Below are positions 1 through 8,727 of a stretch of DNA of 64,000 nt, piece by piece. The DNA lies in the NCBI RefSeq assembly GCF_000233715.2, contig NC_021184.1, positions 496,001 to 560,000 of the forward strand. Reading direction: 5' to 3'. How positions within the stretch are numbered: position 1 is the stretch's first letter; each line of letters opens with the position of its first letter. The translations under genes were made by a program, and so were the position numbers. The notes beneath the pieces were generated by a model. It ran no database searches. It saw only the letters and a program-made list of their open reading frames with translations, and was not told the origin of the DNA. The DNA comes from Desulfoscipio gibsoniae DSM 7213. Lineage in GTDB: Bacteria > Bacillota > Desulfotomaculia > Desulfotomaculales > Desulfallaceae.

Positions 1-562
1 ACTTGGGGGAAACCTGGGACAATTCGTTTAAAGCCGCGGTCAGCATATCCTGGCTTTTCATTTTTTCCAGTTCTTCCTCGCTGACATCTTCCGTGTCGAA
101 CATAGTCAAGACGATTTGAAAAAACAATTTAATTTTACCCCAAAAGCTTACCCCTCGCCATAACCGCAGCAAGGTGGTATGAATTTCCCGGTCGGCCAGA
201 CAGAGGTTCGCACCTATGTCATTAGCTGATGCAATACCCTGAATCATTTCCTGACCCGGTTGAATGCCAAACTGCCGGGCCAGTCTTTTCTGGTAGGAGG
301 AAAGCACTAAGTTGATTAACAGCAGCATTGCTTTGCCATCTTTAATAATCTTAAAAATGTCTGTGTTTTTCCACTTATCGGCATCAGTTACGGACTGGTA
401 GCGAGGCTGGCATAGCTCCACGCATACTGTATCGGGTTTTTCCCGTTCAATGACCTCTTTAACCTCCTCGGCGCTTCTTTTGGAGACATGGGCGGTGCCG
501 ATAAGAATTATTTCCCTGCCGTCCAGCTTTATGCGGTGTACATTGTCACTGTAAGTGTCCAA
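1..562 (-). CDS. TraB/PrgY family protein, N-terminal part (runs off window)
   Basis: The minus strand is open from a TTG at 562 to the window edge (187 codons). The start has AGGAAG about 7 nt upstream. The N-terminus contains the glycine/histidine signature GTAHVSKRSAEEV followed by a PDTVCVELC stretch and an RY pair, as in the TraB/PrgY/GumN-type family; members carry conserved His and Glu residues in these positions and some are membrane proteins linked to pheromone or peptide turnover. The C-terminal membrane part is outside the window. Its substrate here is unknown. It is divergent from the sigma-54 activator gene; nothing shows a shared function. Confidence 0.75.
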   Translation of the reverse strand, partial: MDTYSDNVHRIKLDGREIILIGTAHVSKRSAEEVKEVIEREKPDTVCVELCQPRYQSVTDADKWKNTDIFKIIKDGKAMLLLINLVLSSYQKRLARQFGIQPGQEMIQGIASANDIGANLCLADREIHTTLLRLWRGVSFWGKIKLFFQIVLTMFDTEDVSEEELEKMKSQDMLTAALNELSQVSPK

Positions 563-781
563 ATTATCACTTCCTAAAGTAGTTTGCTTATAAAACAACT
601 ATAATAATATCATATTTGCGGACGGTTTTAATCTCAATAAGGTGAAACTCTATGATGGCTTTTTTTCTCAAGACACATCGAAAGGTAAAAGACCATTCCG
701 CAAGAATATAGTATGTTGGGCTTTCGAAGCTAAACCAAAATGCTTATTTTTATCAGAATGCGCCATAACGAGGTGTTTGGG

Positions 782-2551
782 ATGCTGGAAAACAACGGTT
801 TGCCTGAAAATGAAATTAATCAATTGAAATTATCTAATTTTTTAGAGTCCCTTTATAATGGTGTGGTGATCATAGATAAAGAAGAAAAAATAATTTATTT
901 CAACCAGGCAGCATGTAAAATTTTCAACATAAAAAGAAGCTATGCCATGGGAAAACCTGTTTTAGATGTGCTGCCAAAGACCGAACTGATTTATGCCTTG
1001 CAGTACGAAAAACCCCGCATAGGGATCAAGTATAAATGGGGTGAAACTTTTATACTGGCCAACCACACACCAATAATTGTTAATCAAAAAGTTGCTGCTG
1101 CGGCCTCCATTTTTCAGGATATATCTGATTTTGAAAAAGTTTCGAATCAGCTGGAAACTGTTCAGGAACTTGCGGCCGAGCTTAATGGCATATTTGATCA
1201 TTCATATGATGGTATTTATGTTACTGACGGAAAGGGAAAAACCCTGCGGGTTAACAAGGCCTATCAGCGTATTACCGGTCTTTCCCTGGAACAGTTGGTG
1301 GGTGAAAATATGAAAGATATCGTTAACCAGGGACTGATCAGTGAATCCATTACCTTTAAAATTTTAAAGGAGAAAAAGGCTTTAACTATTAAACAAACCA
1401 TTAGCACAGGTAAAGATATTTTAGTTACAGGGGTTCCTATTGTTAATAACCAGGGTGATATTGTCAGGGTGGTTACCAACGTTCGTGATATGACCGAATT
1501 GAACAATTTGCATAAGAAACTAGATCAATCCCTTAAATTAAAGGCCCACTTTGAAAAAGAACTTTCCCAGTTAAAGAGAAAATATGAAGGAAACCACCGA
1601 ATAATTGCCCAGAGTAAATTAATGCAAAATGTTTTGGAGCTGGCCTACCGGCTGGCCAAAGTAGATGTTACCGTTTTAATAACCGGGGAATCCGGGGTGG
1701 GAAAAGAGCTTATCGCCCAACTTATTCATGATAACAGTCCCCGGGCCGGTAGAAAGGGAACATTAATAAAAATAAACTGTGGGGCTATACCTGTTGATTT
1801 GCTGGAATCTGAATTATTTGGTTATGAAGAGGGTGCCTTTAGCGGGGCTAAAAAAGGAGGCAAAGCAGGGCTTTTTGAAATTGCCGATGAGGGTACATTG
1901 TTTTTAGATGAAGTTGCGGACCTGCCTATGAGTTTACAGGTTAAATTACTAAGAGTACTACAGGAAGGGGAATTTACGCGTCTTGGCGGTACTAAACCAA
2001 TTAAAGTGAATGTAAGAATCATATCCGCTACTAACAAGGATCTTGAAAAAATGGTGCAGCAAAATCAGTACCGTAAAGACCTTTACTACCGGTTAAATGT
2101 AGTGCCTGTAAATATTCCACCATTAAAGGATCGCAAAGAAGATATATTGGCTTTGATAGCTGCATATCTCAATCTTTTTAATAAAAAATACGGCATGGGC
2201 AAATCCATTGCGCCCAGGGCAATGGATCTGTTGTTGGAATATGATTGGCCAGGTAATGTAAGGGAATTAATTAATACCTTGGAAAGATTAATGGTAACCA
2301 TTAATGAAGATGTAATCTCAGTTGAAGACCTGCCCTCGTTTATGACAGGCATAAATGCCAGCCACAAATACCTGCGGACTGCTTCATTAAAAGATGCCGT
2401 GGCGGAATTGGAAAGGACACTTATTGTCGATGCGTTGAAAAAATACAAAACTACCAGAAAAGCTGCTGAATATCTAGGAATTAGCCAATCAGCGCTGGTG
2501 AAGAAAGCAAATAAATACGAAGTTACTTATACTAAGCGGTGGTCACAGTAA
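782..2551 (+). CDS. Sigma-54 dependent transcriptional activator with two PAS domains
   Basis: 589 aa. Order: PAS about 18-115, second PAS about 134-245, short coiled linker, AAA+ domain with Walker A GESGVGKE at 302-309, the sigma-54 contact loop as GAFSGA at 351-356 (usual form GAFTGA), Walker B LFLDEV about 373-378, and a Fis-type helix-turn-helix at about 540-585. The ATG at 782 is preferred over ATGs at 740 and 758 because GAGGTG lies 6 nt upstream. There is no receiver domain, so a ligand or redox state sensed by PAS is the likely input. The next operon carries a -24/-12 promoter, so this protein most likely activates it. Family is certain; the target is inferred from position. Confidence 0.93.
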   Translation: MLENNGLPENEINQLKLSNFLESLYNGVVIIDKEEKIIYFNQAACKIFNIKRSYAMGKPVLDVLPKTELIYALQYEKPRIGIKYKWGETFILANHTPIIVNQKVAAAASIFQDISDFEKVSNQLETVQELAAELNGIFDHSYDGIYVTDGKGKTLRVNKAYQRITGLSLEQLVGENMKDIVNQGLISESITFKILKEKKALTIKQTISTGKDILVTGVPIVNNQGDIVRVVTNVRDMTELNNLHKKLDQSLKLKAHFEKELSQLKRKYEGNHRIIAQSKLMQNVLELAYRLAKVDVTVLITGESGVGKELIAQLIHDNSPRAGRKGTLIKINCGAIPVDLLESELFGYEEGAFSGAKKGGKAGLFEIADEGTLFLDEVADLPMSLQVKLLRVLQEGEFTRLGGTKPIKVNVRIISATNKDLEKMVQQNQYRKDLYYRLNVVPVNIPPLKDRKEDILALIAAYLNLFNKKYGMGKSIAPRAMDLLLEYDWPGNVRELINTLERLMVTINEDVISVEDLPSFMTGINASHKYLRTASLKDAVAELERTLIVDALKKYKTTRKAAEYLGISQSALVKKANKYEVTYTKRWSQ

Positions 2552-2636
2552 TTGGCGATTCCAATAGTAATCATTGATATAATTTGGCACAATTGCTGGC
2601 GGCCAGCACATTATAAGGATTTTTGTCGATTTTTTT

Positions 2637-2668
2637 CGAATAGCGATTCTAAAGAGAATCGCTATTCG
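2637..2668. promoter_or_regulatory. 14-bp-arm palindrome, likely activator binding site (or terminator)
   Basis: Perfect inverted repeat: CGAATAGCGATTCT (2637-2650), loop AAAG, AGAATCGCTATTCG (2655-2668). Its centre is about 75 bp upstream of the -24/-12 promoter, a usual distance for an upstream activating site of a sigma-54 activator. It also follows the activator gene by 85 bp, but the T-run after it is weak (GATTTTAAAT), which argues against a pure terminator role. A second shorter palindrome, GCTGGCGGCCAGC, lies just upstream near 2594-2606. Confidence 0.55.
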
Positions 2669-2722
2669 ATTTTAAATATAGCTAAAACAGTGAATTTACT
2701 TATAATTTAAATTATTTTCTTC

Positions 2723-2737
2723 TGGCAGGGATTTTGC
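2723..2737 (+). promoter_or_regulatory. Sigma-54 (-24/-12) promoter
   Basis: TGGCAG at 2723-2728, 5-bp spacer, TTGC at 2734-2737: matches the TGGCAC-N5-TTGC consensus at all but one position. It lies 56 bp before the transporter start, directly after the activator gene. It therefore probably drives the transporter, alcohol dehydrogenase and aldehyde oxidoreductase genes as one operon. Confidence 0.8.
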
Positions 2738-2792
2738 GATTATAATTATTTGCTATTGGCCAATAGACAAAAATTTAAGGGAGGATAGTTAT

Positions 2793-4208
2793 ATGGCCAT
2801 TATGTTACCGAGTGCCAGGCGTGAACATGGTGCGGAACAACCATATATACCGCTTGGGATTTTCAAAATAAGGCTGCCCTTTGTTCATTATGGGGTTGAG
2901 GTACCGGAACTTATTCAAGCCATATTTATGTTTGTTACCGGTTTGGCGGCAACCCAGTTTTTGCAGGATATGTTTGGGATTCCTTTTGAGATAGCCTTAA
3001 CAATAGTTCTCTTTCATGAAATAACTTATTGTATCCACCAAATTTTTGGTGACCCCATTGTAGCGGGCTGGATCACCGCAGCTATTCCGCTGACCGTAGC
3101 TTTTTTATCCAAGTATGCCATGGGCGTGGAACGTATTGAGGCGCTTATAGCGTTACAGGTTACTGTCGGCCTATTGTTTCTTTTATTAGGTACAACTGGT
3201 TTAGCTAAAAAGATATTAGACGTTATGCCTGGTTCTATAAAAGCAGGCGTTGTTTTAGGTGCAGGTATTGCCGCTGTAACGGGCAAATACGGCTTTTTAT
3301 CTGCGGCCGCTGGTGGAATTGGTTTTGCCAAGTTTCCTATTTCATTAACAGTAGGTATTATGATTGCCTTCTTTCTTCTATATGCCAAAGGTTTTAAGGA
3401 AATGAAGGCCAAAGGCGGCTCAATAATAGCCGTTTTTGCCAAGTATGGTATGGTGCCCGGTATTATTGGAGCGATGCTTGTGGCCTTTGCCGTGGGTGAA
3501 GCACCTCTACCAAAGATAGACCAGTGGGGCTTTTTCATTCCGCGTTTTGGAGAAGTATTTGCCACCTATTCAGGTTTCGGTATTGGATTTCCCACGTTAT
3601 CAATGTTTATAGCCGCCCTGCCAATGGCCATAGTCGCGTATATCATTGCCTTTGGTGATATCATCATTGGCCAGACGGTAATTGAAAGGGCTAATGAACA
3701 GAGGGAAGACGAATATATAGACATGAACCCTAACCGTACCAATATATTGTGCGGTGTACGTAATATGATTGAAGGTGTATTTGCCCCCACCGTAACCCTG
3801 GCCGGGCCCCTTTGGGCGGCGATGACCGTGTCCATTGCCGAGCGCTATAAGCAAGGTAGACAAGCTATGGATTCCATATTCGGTGGTTCCGGCACCTTTA
3901 ACATCATGAAATTTATCTGCGTTATGTATTTACCACTGGTTGCCATTTTTAAACCCATATTACCCATAGCCATTGCTCTTACTATTATGGTTCAAGGCTT
4001 TGCCTGCTTCTACATTGCCATGGAAATGACTAAAACAAATGAAGAGCGCGGTGTGGCAGGGGTCATAGGCGCCATTTTGGCGGTGGCAGGGGCTACTTAT
4101 GGCCTGGCAGCCGGAATTATACTGTGGTTTGTCGTGGAGAGGCTAGGCACTCAGAAAATTAACGTAGCGCAAAAAGCGGCAGATGCCGAACCTAATGCCA
4201 ACGTATAA
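2793..4208 (+). CDS. Polytopic membrane transporter, possibly NCS2/SulP-fold
   Basis: 471 aa, about 12 hydrophobic segments, cytoplasmic-looking N-terminus. GGGAGG precedes the ATG. Glycine-rich helices and the central GDIIIGQ segment followed by an acidic/Arg-rich loop (EDEYIDMNPNRTN) resemble transporters of the nucleobase/ascorbate (NCS2) and SulP fold, but I do not recognise a substrate signature. First gene after the sigma-54 promoter and 24 bp before an alcohol dehydrogenase, so the cargo is plausibly an alcohol, an aldehyde precursor or a small organic acid consumed by the two enzymes. Other secondary-carrier families are possible. Confidence 0.6.
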   Translation: MAIMLPSARREHGAEQPYIPLGIFKIRLPFVHYGVEVPELIQAIFMFVTGLAATQFLQDMFGIPFEIALTIVLFHEITYCIHQIFGDPIVAGWITAAIPLTVAFLSKYAMGVERIEALIALQVTVGLLFLLLGTTGLAKKILDVMPGSIKAGVVLGAGIAAVTGKYGFLSAAAGGIGFAKFPISLTVGIMIAFFLLYAKGFKEMKAKGGSIIAVFAKYGMVPGIIGAMLVAFAVGEAPLPKIDQWGFFIPRFGEVFATYSGFGIGFPTLSMFIAALPMAIVAYIIAFGDIIIGQTVIERANEQREDEYIDMNPNRTNILCGVRNMIEGVFAPTVTLAGPLWAAMTVSIAERYKQGRQAMDSIFGGSGTFNIMKFICVMYLPLVAIFKPILPIAIALTIMVQGFACFYIAMEMTKTNEERGVAGVIGAILAVAGATYGLAAGIILWFVVERLGTQKINVAQKAADAEPNANV

Positions 4209-4232
4209 AAATTACCATAAGGGGGCTTTACA

Positions 4233-5384
4233 GTGAATTTTAACTCGCATAGTTTTATAATACCAGGCAGGGTTTTATTTGAACAGGGAGGCTTGGCCAA
4301 ACTTTCCGGCGAACTTAAAGCAAAGGGATTGAACAAAGTCCTTCTGGCCTCCGACCGTGGTTTGGAAGCCGTGGGGATGGTTAAACGGTTGGAGGGTTTA
4401 TTAAGCAGTGGCGGTGTGGAATATGTAACCTACTTGGATATTGAGGCCAACCCTTCCACGGAAACAGTGGACAAAGGTGTGCAGCTATACAAGGAAAACG
4501 CCCTGGAGGCTATCGTATGCCTCGGGGGCGGCAGTCCTATGGATACGGCCAAAGCAATTGCGGTACTGGTTACCGGCGGCGGGAAAATTCAGGACTATGA
4601 AGGCGGTCACAAAGTAAAGGGGCCTGTTGCGCCTATCATTGCCATACCCACCACAGCCGGTACCGGCAGCGAAGTTACCCCCTTTGCCGTGATTACAGAC
4701 AAAAGTAAAAACTATAAGCTTACTGTCTTTAGCTATGCAATAATACCTGAGCTGGCTATCCTGGACCCGGAGCTGATCACCACCCTTCCTCCTACGGTGG
4801 CTGCGCCCACCGGATTGGATGCCTTAACCCATGCCGTTGAAGCATATATATCCCAGGCAGCCTATCCCTTTTCCGACGCCATGGCTGAAAAAGCGATGGA
4901 GCTAATCGGCAAATACATTAGAACCTTTGTAGCCAACCGGGCCAATCTCGAAGCTGCTTCAGGTATGCTGTTGGGAAGCATGTTTGCAGGAATTGCCTTT
5001 TCCTGGGCCAGACTGGGCAACGTACATGCCATGGCACACCCGCTGGGCGGGTTCTTTAATATCCCCCATGGTGTAGCCAACGCTGTGCTGCTGCCGGTTG
5101 TTTTGGAATATAATGCTCTGGCCGACCATGGCAAGTATGCCAAAATATTTAATTACATTAAAGATAATAAATTGATTAACGGTTTTACACCTAACGTTTT
5201 AGTTAATGAAATTAGACAATTATCCAATGAATTGGGTATACCCAAAAACCTGACTGAGCTGGGTGTTTCCCGTGAAACCATTCATGATATGGCTATTGAT
5301 GCCATGAAAAGCGGCAATATAATGGTCAACCCCCGTCAGAGTACATTGGCTGATATAGAAGAATTATATCTGCGGGTTTTATAA
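4233..5384 (+). CDS. Iron-containing alcohol dehydrogenase (group III)
   Basis: 383 aa, full length for the family. The NAD(P)-binding signature GGGSPMDTAK is at about 98-107 and the phosphate loop TTAGTGSEVT at about 140-149. Metal ligands are supplied by the DALTHAVEAY region and by HAMAHPLGGFFNIPHG. It interconverts an alcohol and an aldehyde with NAD(P)H in the cytoplasm. It follows the transporter by 24 bp with its own AAGGGGG site and runs directly into the aldehyde oxidoreductase gene, which suggests a two-step alcohol to carboxylate route. The substrate cannot be read from the sequence. Confidence 0.92.
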   Translation: MNFNSHSFIIPGRVLFEQGGLAKLSGELKAKGLNKVLLASDRGLEAVGMVKRLEGLLSSGGVEYVTYLDIEANPSTETVDKGVQLYKENALEAIVCLGGGSPMDTAKAIAVLVTGGGKIQDYEGGHKVKGPVAPIIAIPTTAGTGSEVTPFAVITDKSKNYKLTVFSYAIIPELAILDPELITTLPPTVAAPTGLDALTHAVEAYISQAAYPFSDAMAEKAMELIGKYIRTFVANRANLEAASGMLLGSMFAGIAFSWARLGNVHAMAHPLGGFFNIPHGVANAVLLPVVLEYNALADHGKYAKIFNYIKDNKLINGFTPNVLVNEIRQLSNELGIPKNLTELGVSRETIHDMAIDAMKSGNIMVNPRQSTLADIEELYLRVL

Positions 5385-5417
5385 ATGGCTGACAAATATA
5401 ATTTAAGGGGATTTGCA

Positions 5418-7106
5418 ATGAAATTTATCAGAGTTAATACGCTGACCAATGAAATTACAGAAGCAGCAGCAGCCTCCGAATATGCCGACCTGGGCGGTAG
5501 AGGATTAACTTCCAGCATTATAAGCAAGGAAGTTCATCCCCGGGCGTATGCCCTGGGGGCAGATAACAAGCTGGTTCTAGCCCCGGGCCTACTTACCGGC
5601 ACCAGCGCGCCATGTTCCGGCCGGCTCTCCGTGGGGGCGAAAAGCCCACTCACAGGTACCATCAAGGAAAGCAACGTTGGTGGCCTGGCCGGGCAATATC
5701 TGGCCGGCCATGGCATTACAGCTTTAATATTTGAAGGTAAACCGGAGCGGGAAAAATGCCGCATACTGGTTATTAGCCAAAATGAAATTAAGCTGGAAGA
5801 TAAAAACTCTTTAAGGGGTTTGGGCAACTATGCAGTGGTGGAAGAACTGCAGAGAGAATATGGTTCACAGAATGTCATTTTATCAGTTGGCCCTGCGGGG
5901 GAAATGGGAGCAGCTGTGGCGTCAATTGCCGGCACAGATATGGAAGGCAGACCGTCACGGCATGCCGGTCGGGGTGGCCTGGGGTCTGTACTGGCCAGCA
6001 AGGGCATTAAGGCAATTGTGATAGCTAAACCAGCCAACCCTTTTGTTGAAGCAGCCAACGCTCGACAATTCAAAGAATCTGCCATGGAATTTGCCCGGTC
6101 TTTAAATGAATCAAAAAAAGCGCTGAGAAACTATGGTACGGCGGTTCTTGTAAACTCAGTTAATGGAGTGGGCGGTTTACCGACCCGAAATTTTTCCACG
6201 GGGCACAATGAGGAAGCCCTGCATTTCTGCGGAGAGAGACTGCACGAATTATGCCAGGAGCGCGGCGGCGCCACCGGCCATCCCTGTTCCAGAGGATGTG
6301 CCATCAGGTGCTCGAACGTTTATCACGACGAGGATGGCAATTATGTAACCTCGGGCCTGGAGTTTGAAACCATTGTGTTGCTGGGTTCCAACTGCGGGTT
6401 GAATAACCTGGACGAGATAGCCAAACTGGACCGGCTGTGTGATGATTTGGGCATAGATACTATGGAAATGGGTGTAACCTTGGGAGTAACCATGGAAGCC
6501 GGACTAATGCCCTTTGGTGATTATACCATGATGTGTGAGGCTATTGAATCCGTTGCCAAAGGCACCCAGCTGGGCAAAGTTTTAGGCCAGGGGGCAACCG
6601 TGACAGGAAAGATTTTAGGGGTGGAAAGGGTTCCTGCAGTTAAAGGCCAGGGCATGTCGGCCTATGACCCCAGGGCTCTAAAAGGAACCGGGGTGACCTA
6701 TGCCACATCAACCATGGGGGCAGACCACACATCCGGCAATGCCTTGCCGGGCAGGGGAGGACTGGATTGCCACAAACCCGATGGGCAGGTTAAATTATCG
6801 CAGGAGCTGCAAACTATGACCATGGTCTGTGATATGCTTGGTATCTGCATTTTCGTCGGGCCGCTTCCGGAAAACATGCCCGTGATGACAACACTTTTCA
6901 ACAGCTTCGGAGACCGGCAAGCTGTGCCTGAAGATTTAATGGCCATGGCCAATAAAATTTTAAGCATAGAAACCAGGTTTAATCATGCAGCTGGGATTAC
7001 GCAAAATGACTTGCCCCGGTTTTTTAGAACCGAACCGCTGCCCAATAATAATTTAGTATTTGATGTGGATGAAGAGGAATTAAAACAAATAAATTTTTAC
7101 TGTTAA
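5418..7106 (+). CDS. Aldehyde:ferredoxin oxidoreductase (AOR family, tungsten enzyme)
   Basis: 562 aa. The ATG at 5418 is chosen because AAGGGG lies just upstream; an in-frame ATG at 5385 abuts the previous stop. N-terminal AOR features include RGLTSSI, APGLLTGTSAPCSGR and GAKSPLTGT. The [4Fe-4S] cluster cysteines appear as CSRGCAIRC in mid-protein with the distal cysteine in CDMLGIC near the C-terminus. The enzyme oxidises aldehydes to acids and passes electrons to ferredoxin. Last gene of the sigma-54 operon, followed by a strong terminator. Pairing with the alcohol dehydrogenase implies alcohol oxidation, or acid reduction when run backwards. Confidence 0.92.
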   Translation: MKFIRVNTLTNEITEAAAASEYADLGGRGLTSSIISKEVHPRAYALGADNKLVLAPGLLTGTSAPCSGRLSVGAKSPLTGTIKESNVGGLAGQYLAGHGITALIFEGKPEREKCRILVISQNEIKLEDKNSLRGLGNYAVVEELQREYGSQNVILSVGPAGEMGAAVASIAGTDMEGRPSRHAGRGGLGSVLASKGIKAIVIAKPANPFVEAANARQFKESAMEFARSLNESKKALRNYGTAVLVNSVNGVGGLPTRNFSTGHNEEALHFCGERLHELCQERGGATGHPCSRGCAIRCSNVYHDEDGNYVTSGLEFETIVLLGSNCGLNNLDEIAKLDRLCDDLGIDTMEMGVTLGVTMEAGLMPFGDYTMMCEAIESVAKGTQLGKVLGQGATVTGKILGVERVPAVKGQGMSAYDPRALKGTGVTYATSTMGADHTSGNALPGRGGLDCHKPDGQVKLSQELQTMTMVCDMLGICIFVGPLPENMPVMTTLFNSFGDRQAVPEDLMAMANKILSIETRFNHAAGITQNDLPRFFRTEPLPNNNLVFDVDEEELKQINFYC

Positions 7107-7160
7107 AGCTGTACAAAGGCAACTGCTCTTTATTTATTGAAAAATAATCATAAGCAATTA

Positions 7161-7206
7161 ATAACCCGCCGTAATACTGGATTTGACGGCGGGTTATATT
7201 TTTCGC
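7161..7206 (+). terminator. Rho-independent terminator after the AOR gene
   Basis: ATAACCCGCCGT (7161-7172) pairs with ACGGCGGGTTAT (7186-7197) and is followed by a T-rich tail. It closes the sigma-54 operon. Confidence 0.85.
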
Positions 7207-7528
7207 TTTAAATCTGTGACCGTGTCTTTTGGGGGGGCCAACTTCACTTGTTGCTTTAGTTCTTTAGTTCCAATGCTCTTTGCTCGTCCAGCGTACGCTC
7301 AATGTTGGTAATCATTTTTTCCACTTCCCGAAGTTATCATGATTGTTCAAATATAGAAACATAATAATTCATTGCTTCTTCGGCCTTTTACAGGAAAACA
7401 TCAGAAGCGTAAGAATCTTTTGGTTTGAGTTTTACTTAATTCCCCCCTTTTTTAAATGCCAAATTTAATACAATAATTGTAGCACTCTTGGAAGAAAACA
7501 ACCTCGAGCATTTACATATTGTTATAGC
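7207..7528 (-). pseudogene. Decayed intergenic DNA with a PhnB/VOC-like relic
   Basis: No intact gene. On the minus strand about 7337-7386 reads KAEEAMNYYVSIFEQS between stops, which resembles the N-terminal helix of PhnB/3-demethylubiquinone methyltransferase-like VOC proteins. A second short frame about 7255-7325 reads EVEKMITNIERTLDEQRAL and is not recognised. Stops in every frame indicate a pseudogene. Confidence 0.35.
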
Positions 7529-8062
7529 TTACGTTAATTTATGGTGGATCATAAACAACTCTGATTTTTCTAAAATAGAGATTTGATGATTAAAAAGTGC
7601 TTTAAATCGCAAAGCTGCGCCCGAACTTAATTCACGGGACTGTTCCCCAATCATTACTATTACCCTGCCGGAGAGAACAAAGCATATCTCTGCTGTGTTT
7701 TCATGGAATTTGGGGTCAGATTTAATTTTTGCACCTGCTTTTGCGTGAATATGAAACATTTCGAAATTAGAAAAGATTAAATGTTTCCCTTCAATAATAC
7801 CTTCAAAACCTTCGTAATTTTTCATAGGTTCTGTTCTTGTTTCCTCAAAGCGGGCAATTTCGGCCATTTGAACTAGTTCGCTTGGTAAAAGCTGAAAGAT
7901 GCCGGCCAAAGCTTCGATCGTATCCATCGTGGGATTGCCACCGCCATTTTCAATTTTAGCTATAGTAGCCCTTGTTAGGTCGGCAGCCTTAGCAAGTTCC
8001 TCTGCCGACATGCCTCGTTTCGTGCGAAGGTTTCGAACGATCGAAAAATCCAAGTTTTTCAA
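7529..8062 (-). CDS. XRE-family regulator with C-terminal cupin domain
   Basis: 177 aa. Start is a TTG at 8062 with AGGAGG 8 nt upstream. Residues about 8-60 form an XRE helix-turn-helix (RTKRGMSAEELAKAADLTRA, IENGGGNPT). Residues about 95-175 form a small cupin barrel (HIHAKAGAKI, CFVLSGRVIVMIGEQ). Such proteins are repressors or activators sensing a small ligand in the cupin. The gene is divergent from the CMD gene and the acs operon; the shared promoter region is nearly symmetrical, so autoregulation plus control of the rightward genes is plausible. Confidence 0.88.
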   Translation of the reverse strand: MKNLDFSIVRNLRTKRGMSAEELAKAADLTRATIAKIENGGGNPTMDTIEALAGIFQLLPSELVQMAEIARFEETRTEPMKNYEGFEGIIEGKHLIFSNFEMFHIHAKAGAKIKSDPKFHENTAEICFVLSGRVIVMIGEQSRELSSGAALRFKALFNHQISILEKSELFMIHHKLT

Positions 8063-8088
8063 GTATGCATCCTCCTAGTAAAATATAA

Positions 8089-8126
8089 TTGACAAATTGT
8101 ATAATATATATTACACTAATTGTCAA
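8089..8126. promoter_or_regulatory. Divergent promoter/operator with dyad symmetry
   Basis: Leftward: TTGACA at 8126-8121, 17-bp spacer, TATACA at 8103-8098, leading to the cupin-XRE gene. Rightward: TTGACA at 8089-8094, 17-bp spacer, TACACT at 8112-8117. The two -35 boxes form an inverted repeat (ATTGACAA / TTGTCAAT), so one bound dimer or tetramer could cover both promoters. Confidence 0.6.
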
Positions 8127-8214
8127 TAGATCATCCCAACGGAATTAAACAGTTAAAATGAAAGAAGAAAAACAATTTTAAATGAGCAGAACAAATGAAT
8201 TAACCTATATTTCG

Positions 8215-8350
8215 CACCATATAATCTTCAACATGTACATATATTAATTCTTTTCCGGCTTGACCAGACAGCAGTTATTTGATTTTTCCCAACAGTTCGT
8301 TATTCCAGGTTTTATCGCTGGTGTTACCGTCCAATACTTCGCCATAGGCT
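8215..8350 (-). pseudogene. Relic of an IS4/IS1634-type transposase
   Basis: Minus strand translation contains AYGEVLDGNTSDKTWNNEL followed, after a stop and a change of spacing, by GQAGKELIYV. This pattern (GNTSDKTW then LIYVADSA) is typical of the catalytic core of IS1634-like DDE transposases. Stops break the frame and neither end of an element is evident. Confidence 0.45.
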
Positions 8351-8351
8351 A

Positions 8352-8648
8352 ATGTTCCTGCACTTAAAAGAAATAAGAGATAATTATTTAAAATATTTTG
8401 ATCTCGAACCGGTACTAGGAGACAAATTTATAGATCACTACAATAACATCAATCAAGATGGTGTGTTTGATGCAAAAACAAAGCGTTTAATAGCTCTTTG
8501 CGGAAGTATAATTGCTGGATGCAAGGGGTGTATTTTGGGCCAAGTTGATCATAGCATTAACCATGGCGCGACAGCAAGAGAAATACTTGAGGTTTGCTCA
8601 ATATCAATGTCGTTGGGTGGAACATTGCCGTTAAATGAATTGCCATAA
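8352..8648 (+). CDS. Carboxymuconolactone decarboxylase (AhpD-like) family protein
   Basis: 98 aa. The middle holds CKGCILGQVDHSINHGAT, the CxxC...His pattern of the CMD/AhpD fold, followed by the EILEV helix. These small helical proteins act as hydroperoxide or disulfide reductases or decarboxylases; the role here is unknown. The start at 8352 has only a weak ribosome site, and the C-terminus (SLGGTLPLNELP) is shorter than many family members. It lies 79 bp before acsA on the same strand. Confidence 0.7.
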   Translation: MFLHLKEIRDNYLKYFDLEPVLGDKFIDHYNNINQDGVFDAKTKRLIALCGSIIAGCKGCILGQVDHSINHGATAREILEVCSISMSLGGTLPLNELP

Positions 8649-8727
8649 ACAAAAAAACAAAGGAGGGGTGATTGACGAATTTAAACAGTTGATAAGTTAA
8701 CATACATTAATTTGGGAGGGAGATTAA

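Noticed and set aside
642-827. 61-codon plus-strand frame before the sigma-54 activator
   Set aside because: No ribosome site, overlaps the activator start in another frame, no family.
2637-2668. Palindrome as a simple terminator of the activator gene
   Set aside because: The T-run after it is weak and its distance to the -24/-12 promoter fits an activator site; kept as regulatory with doubt.
3026-3565. 179-codon minus-strand frame opposite the transporter
   Set aside because: Antisense of membrane helices; no ribosome site, and the plus-strand protein is complete.
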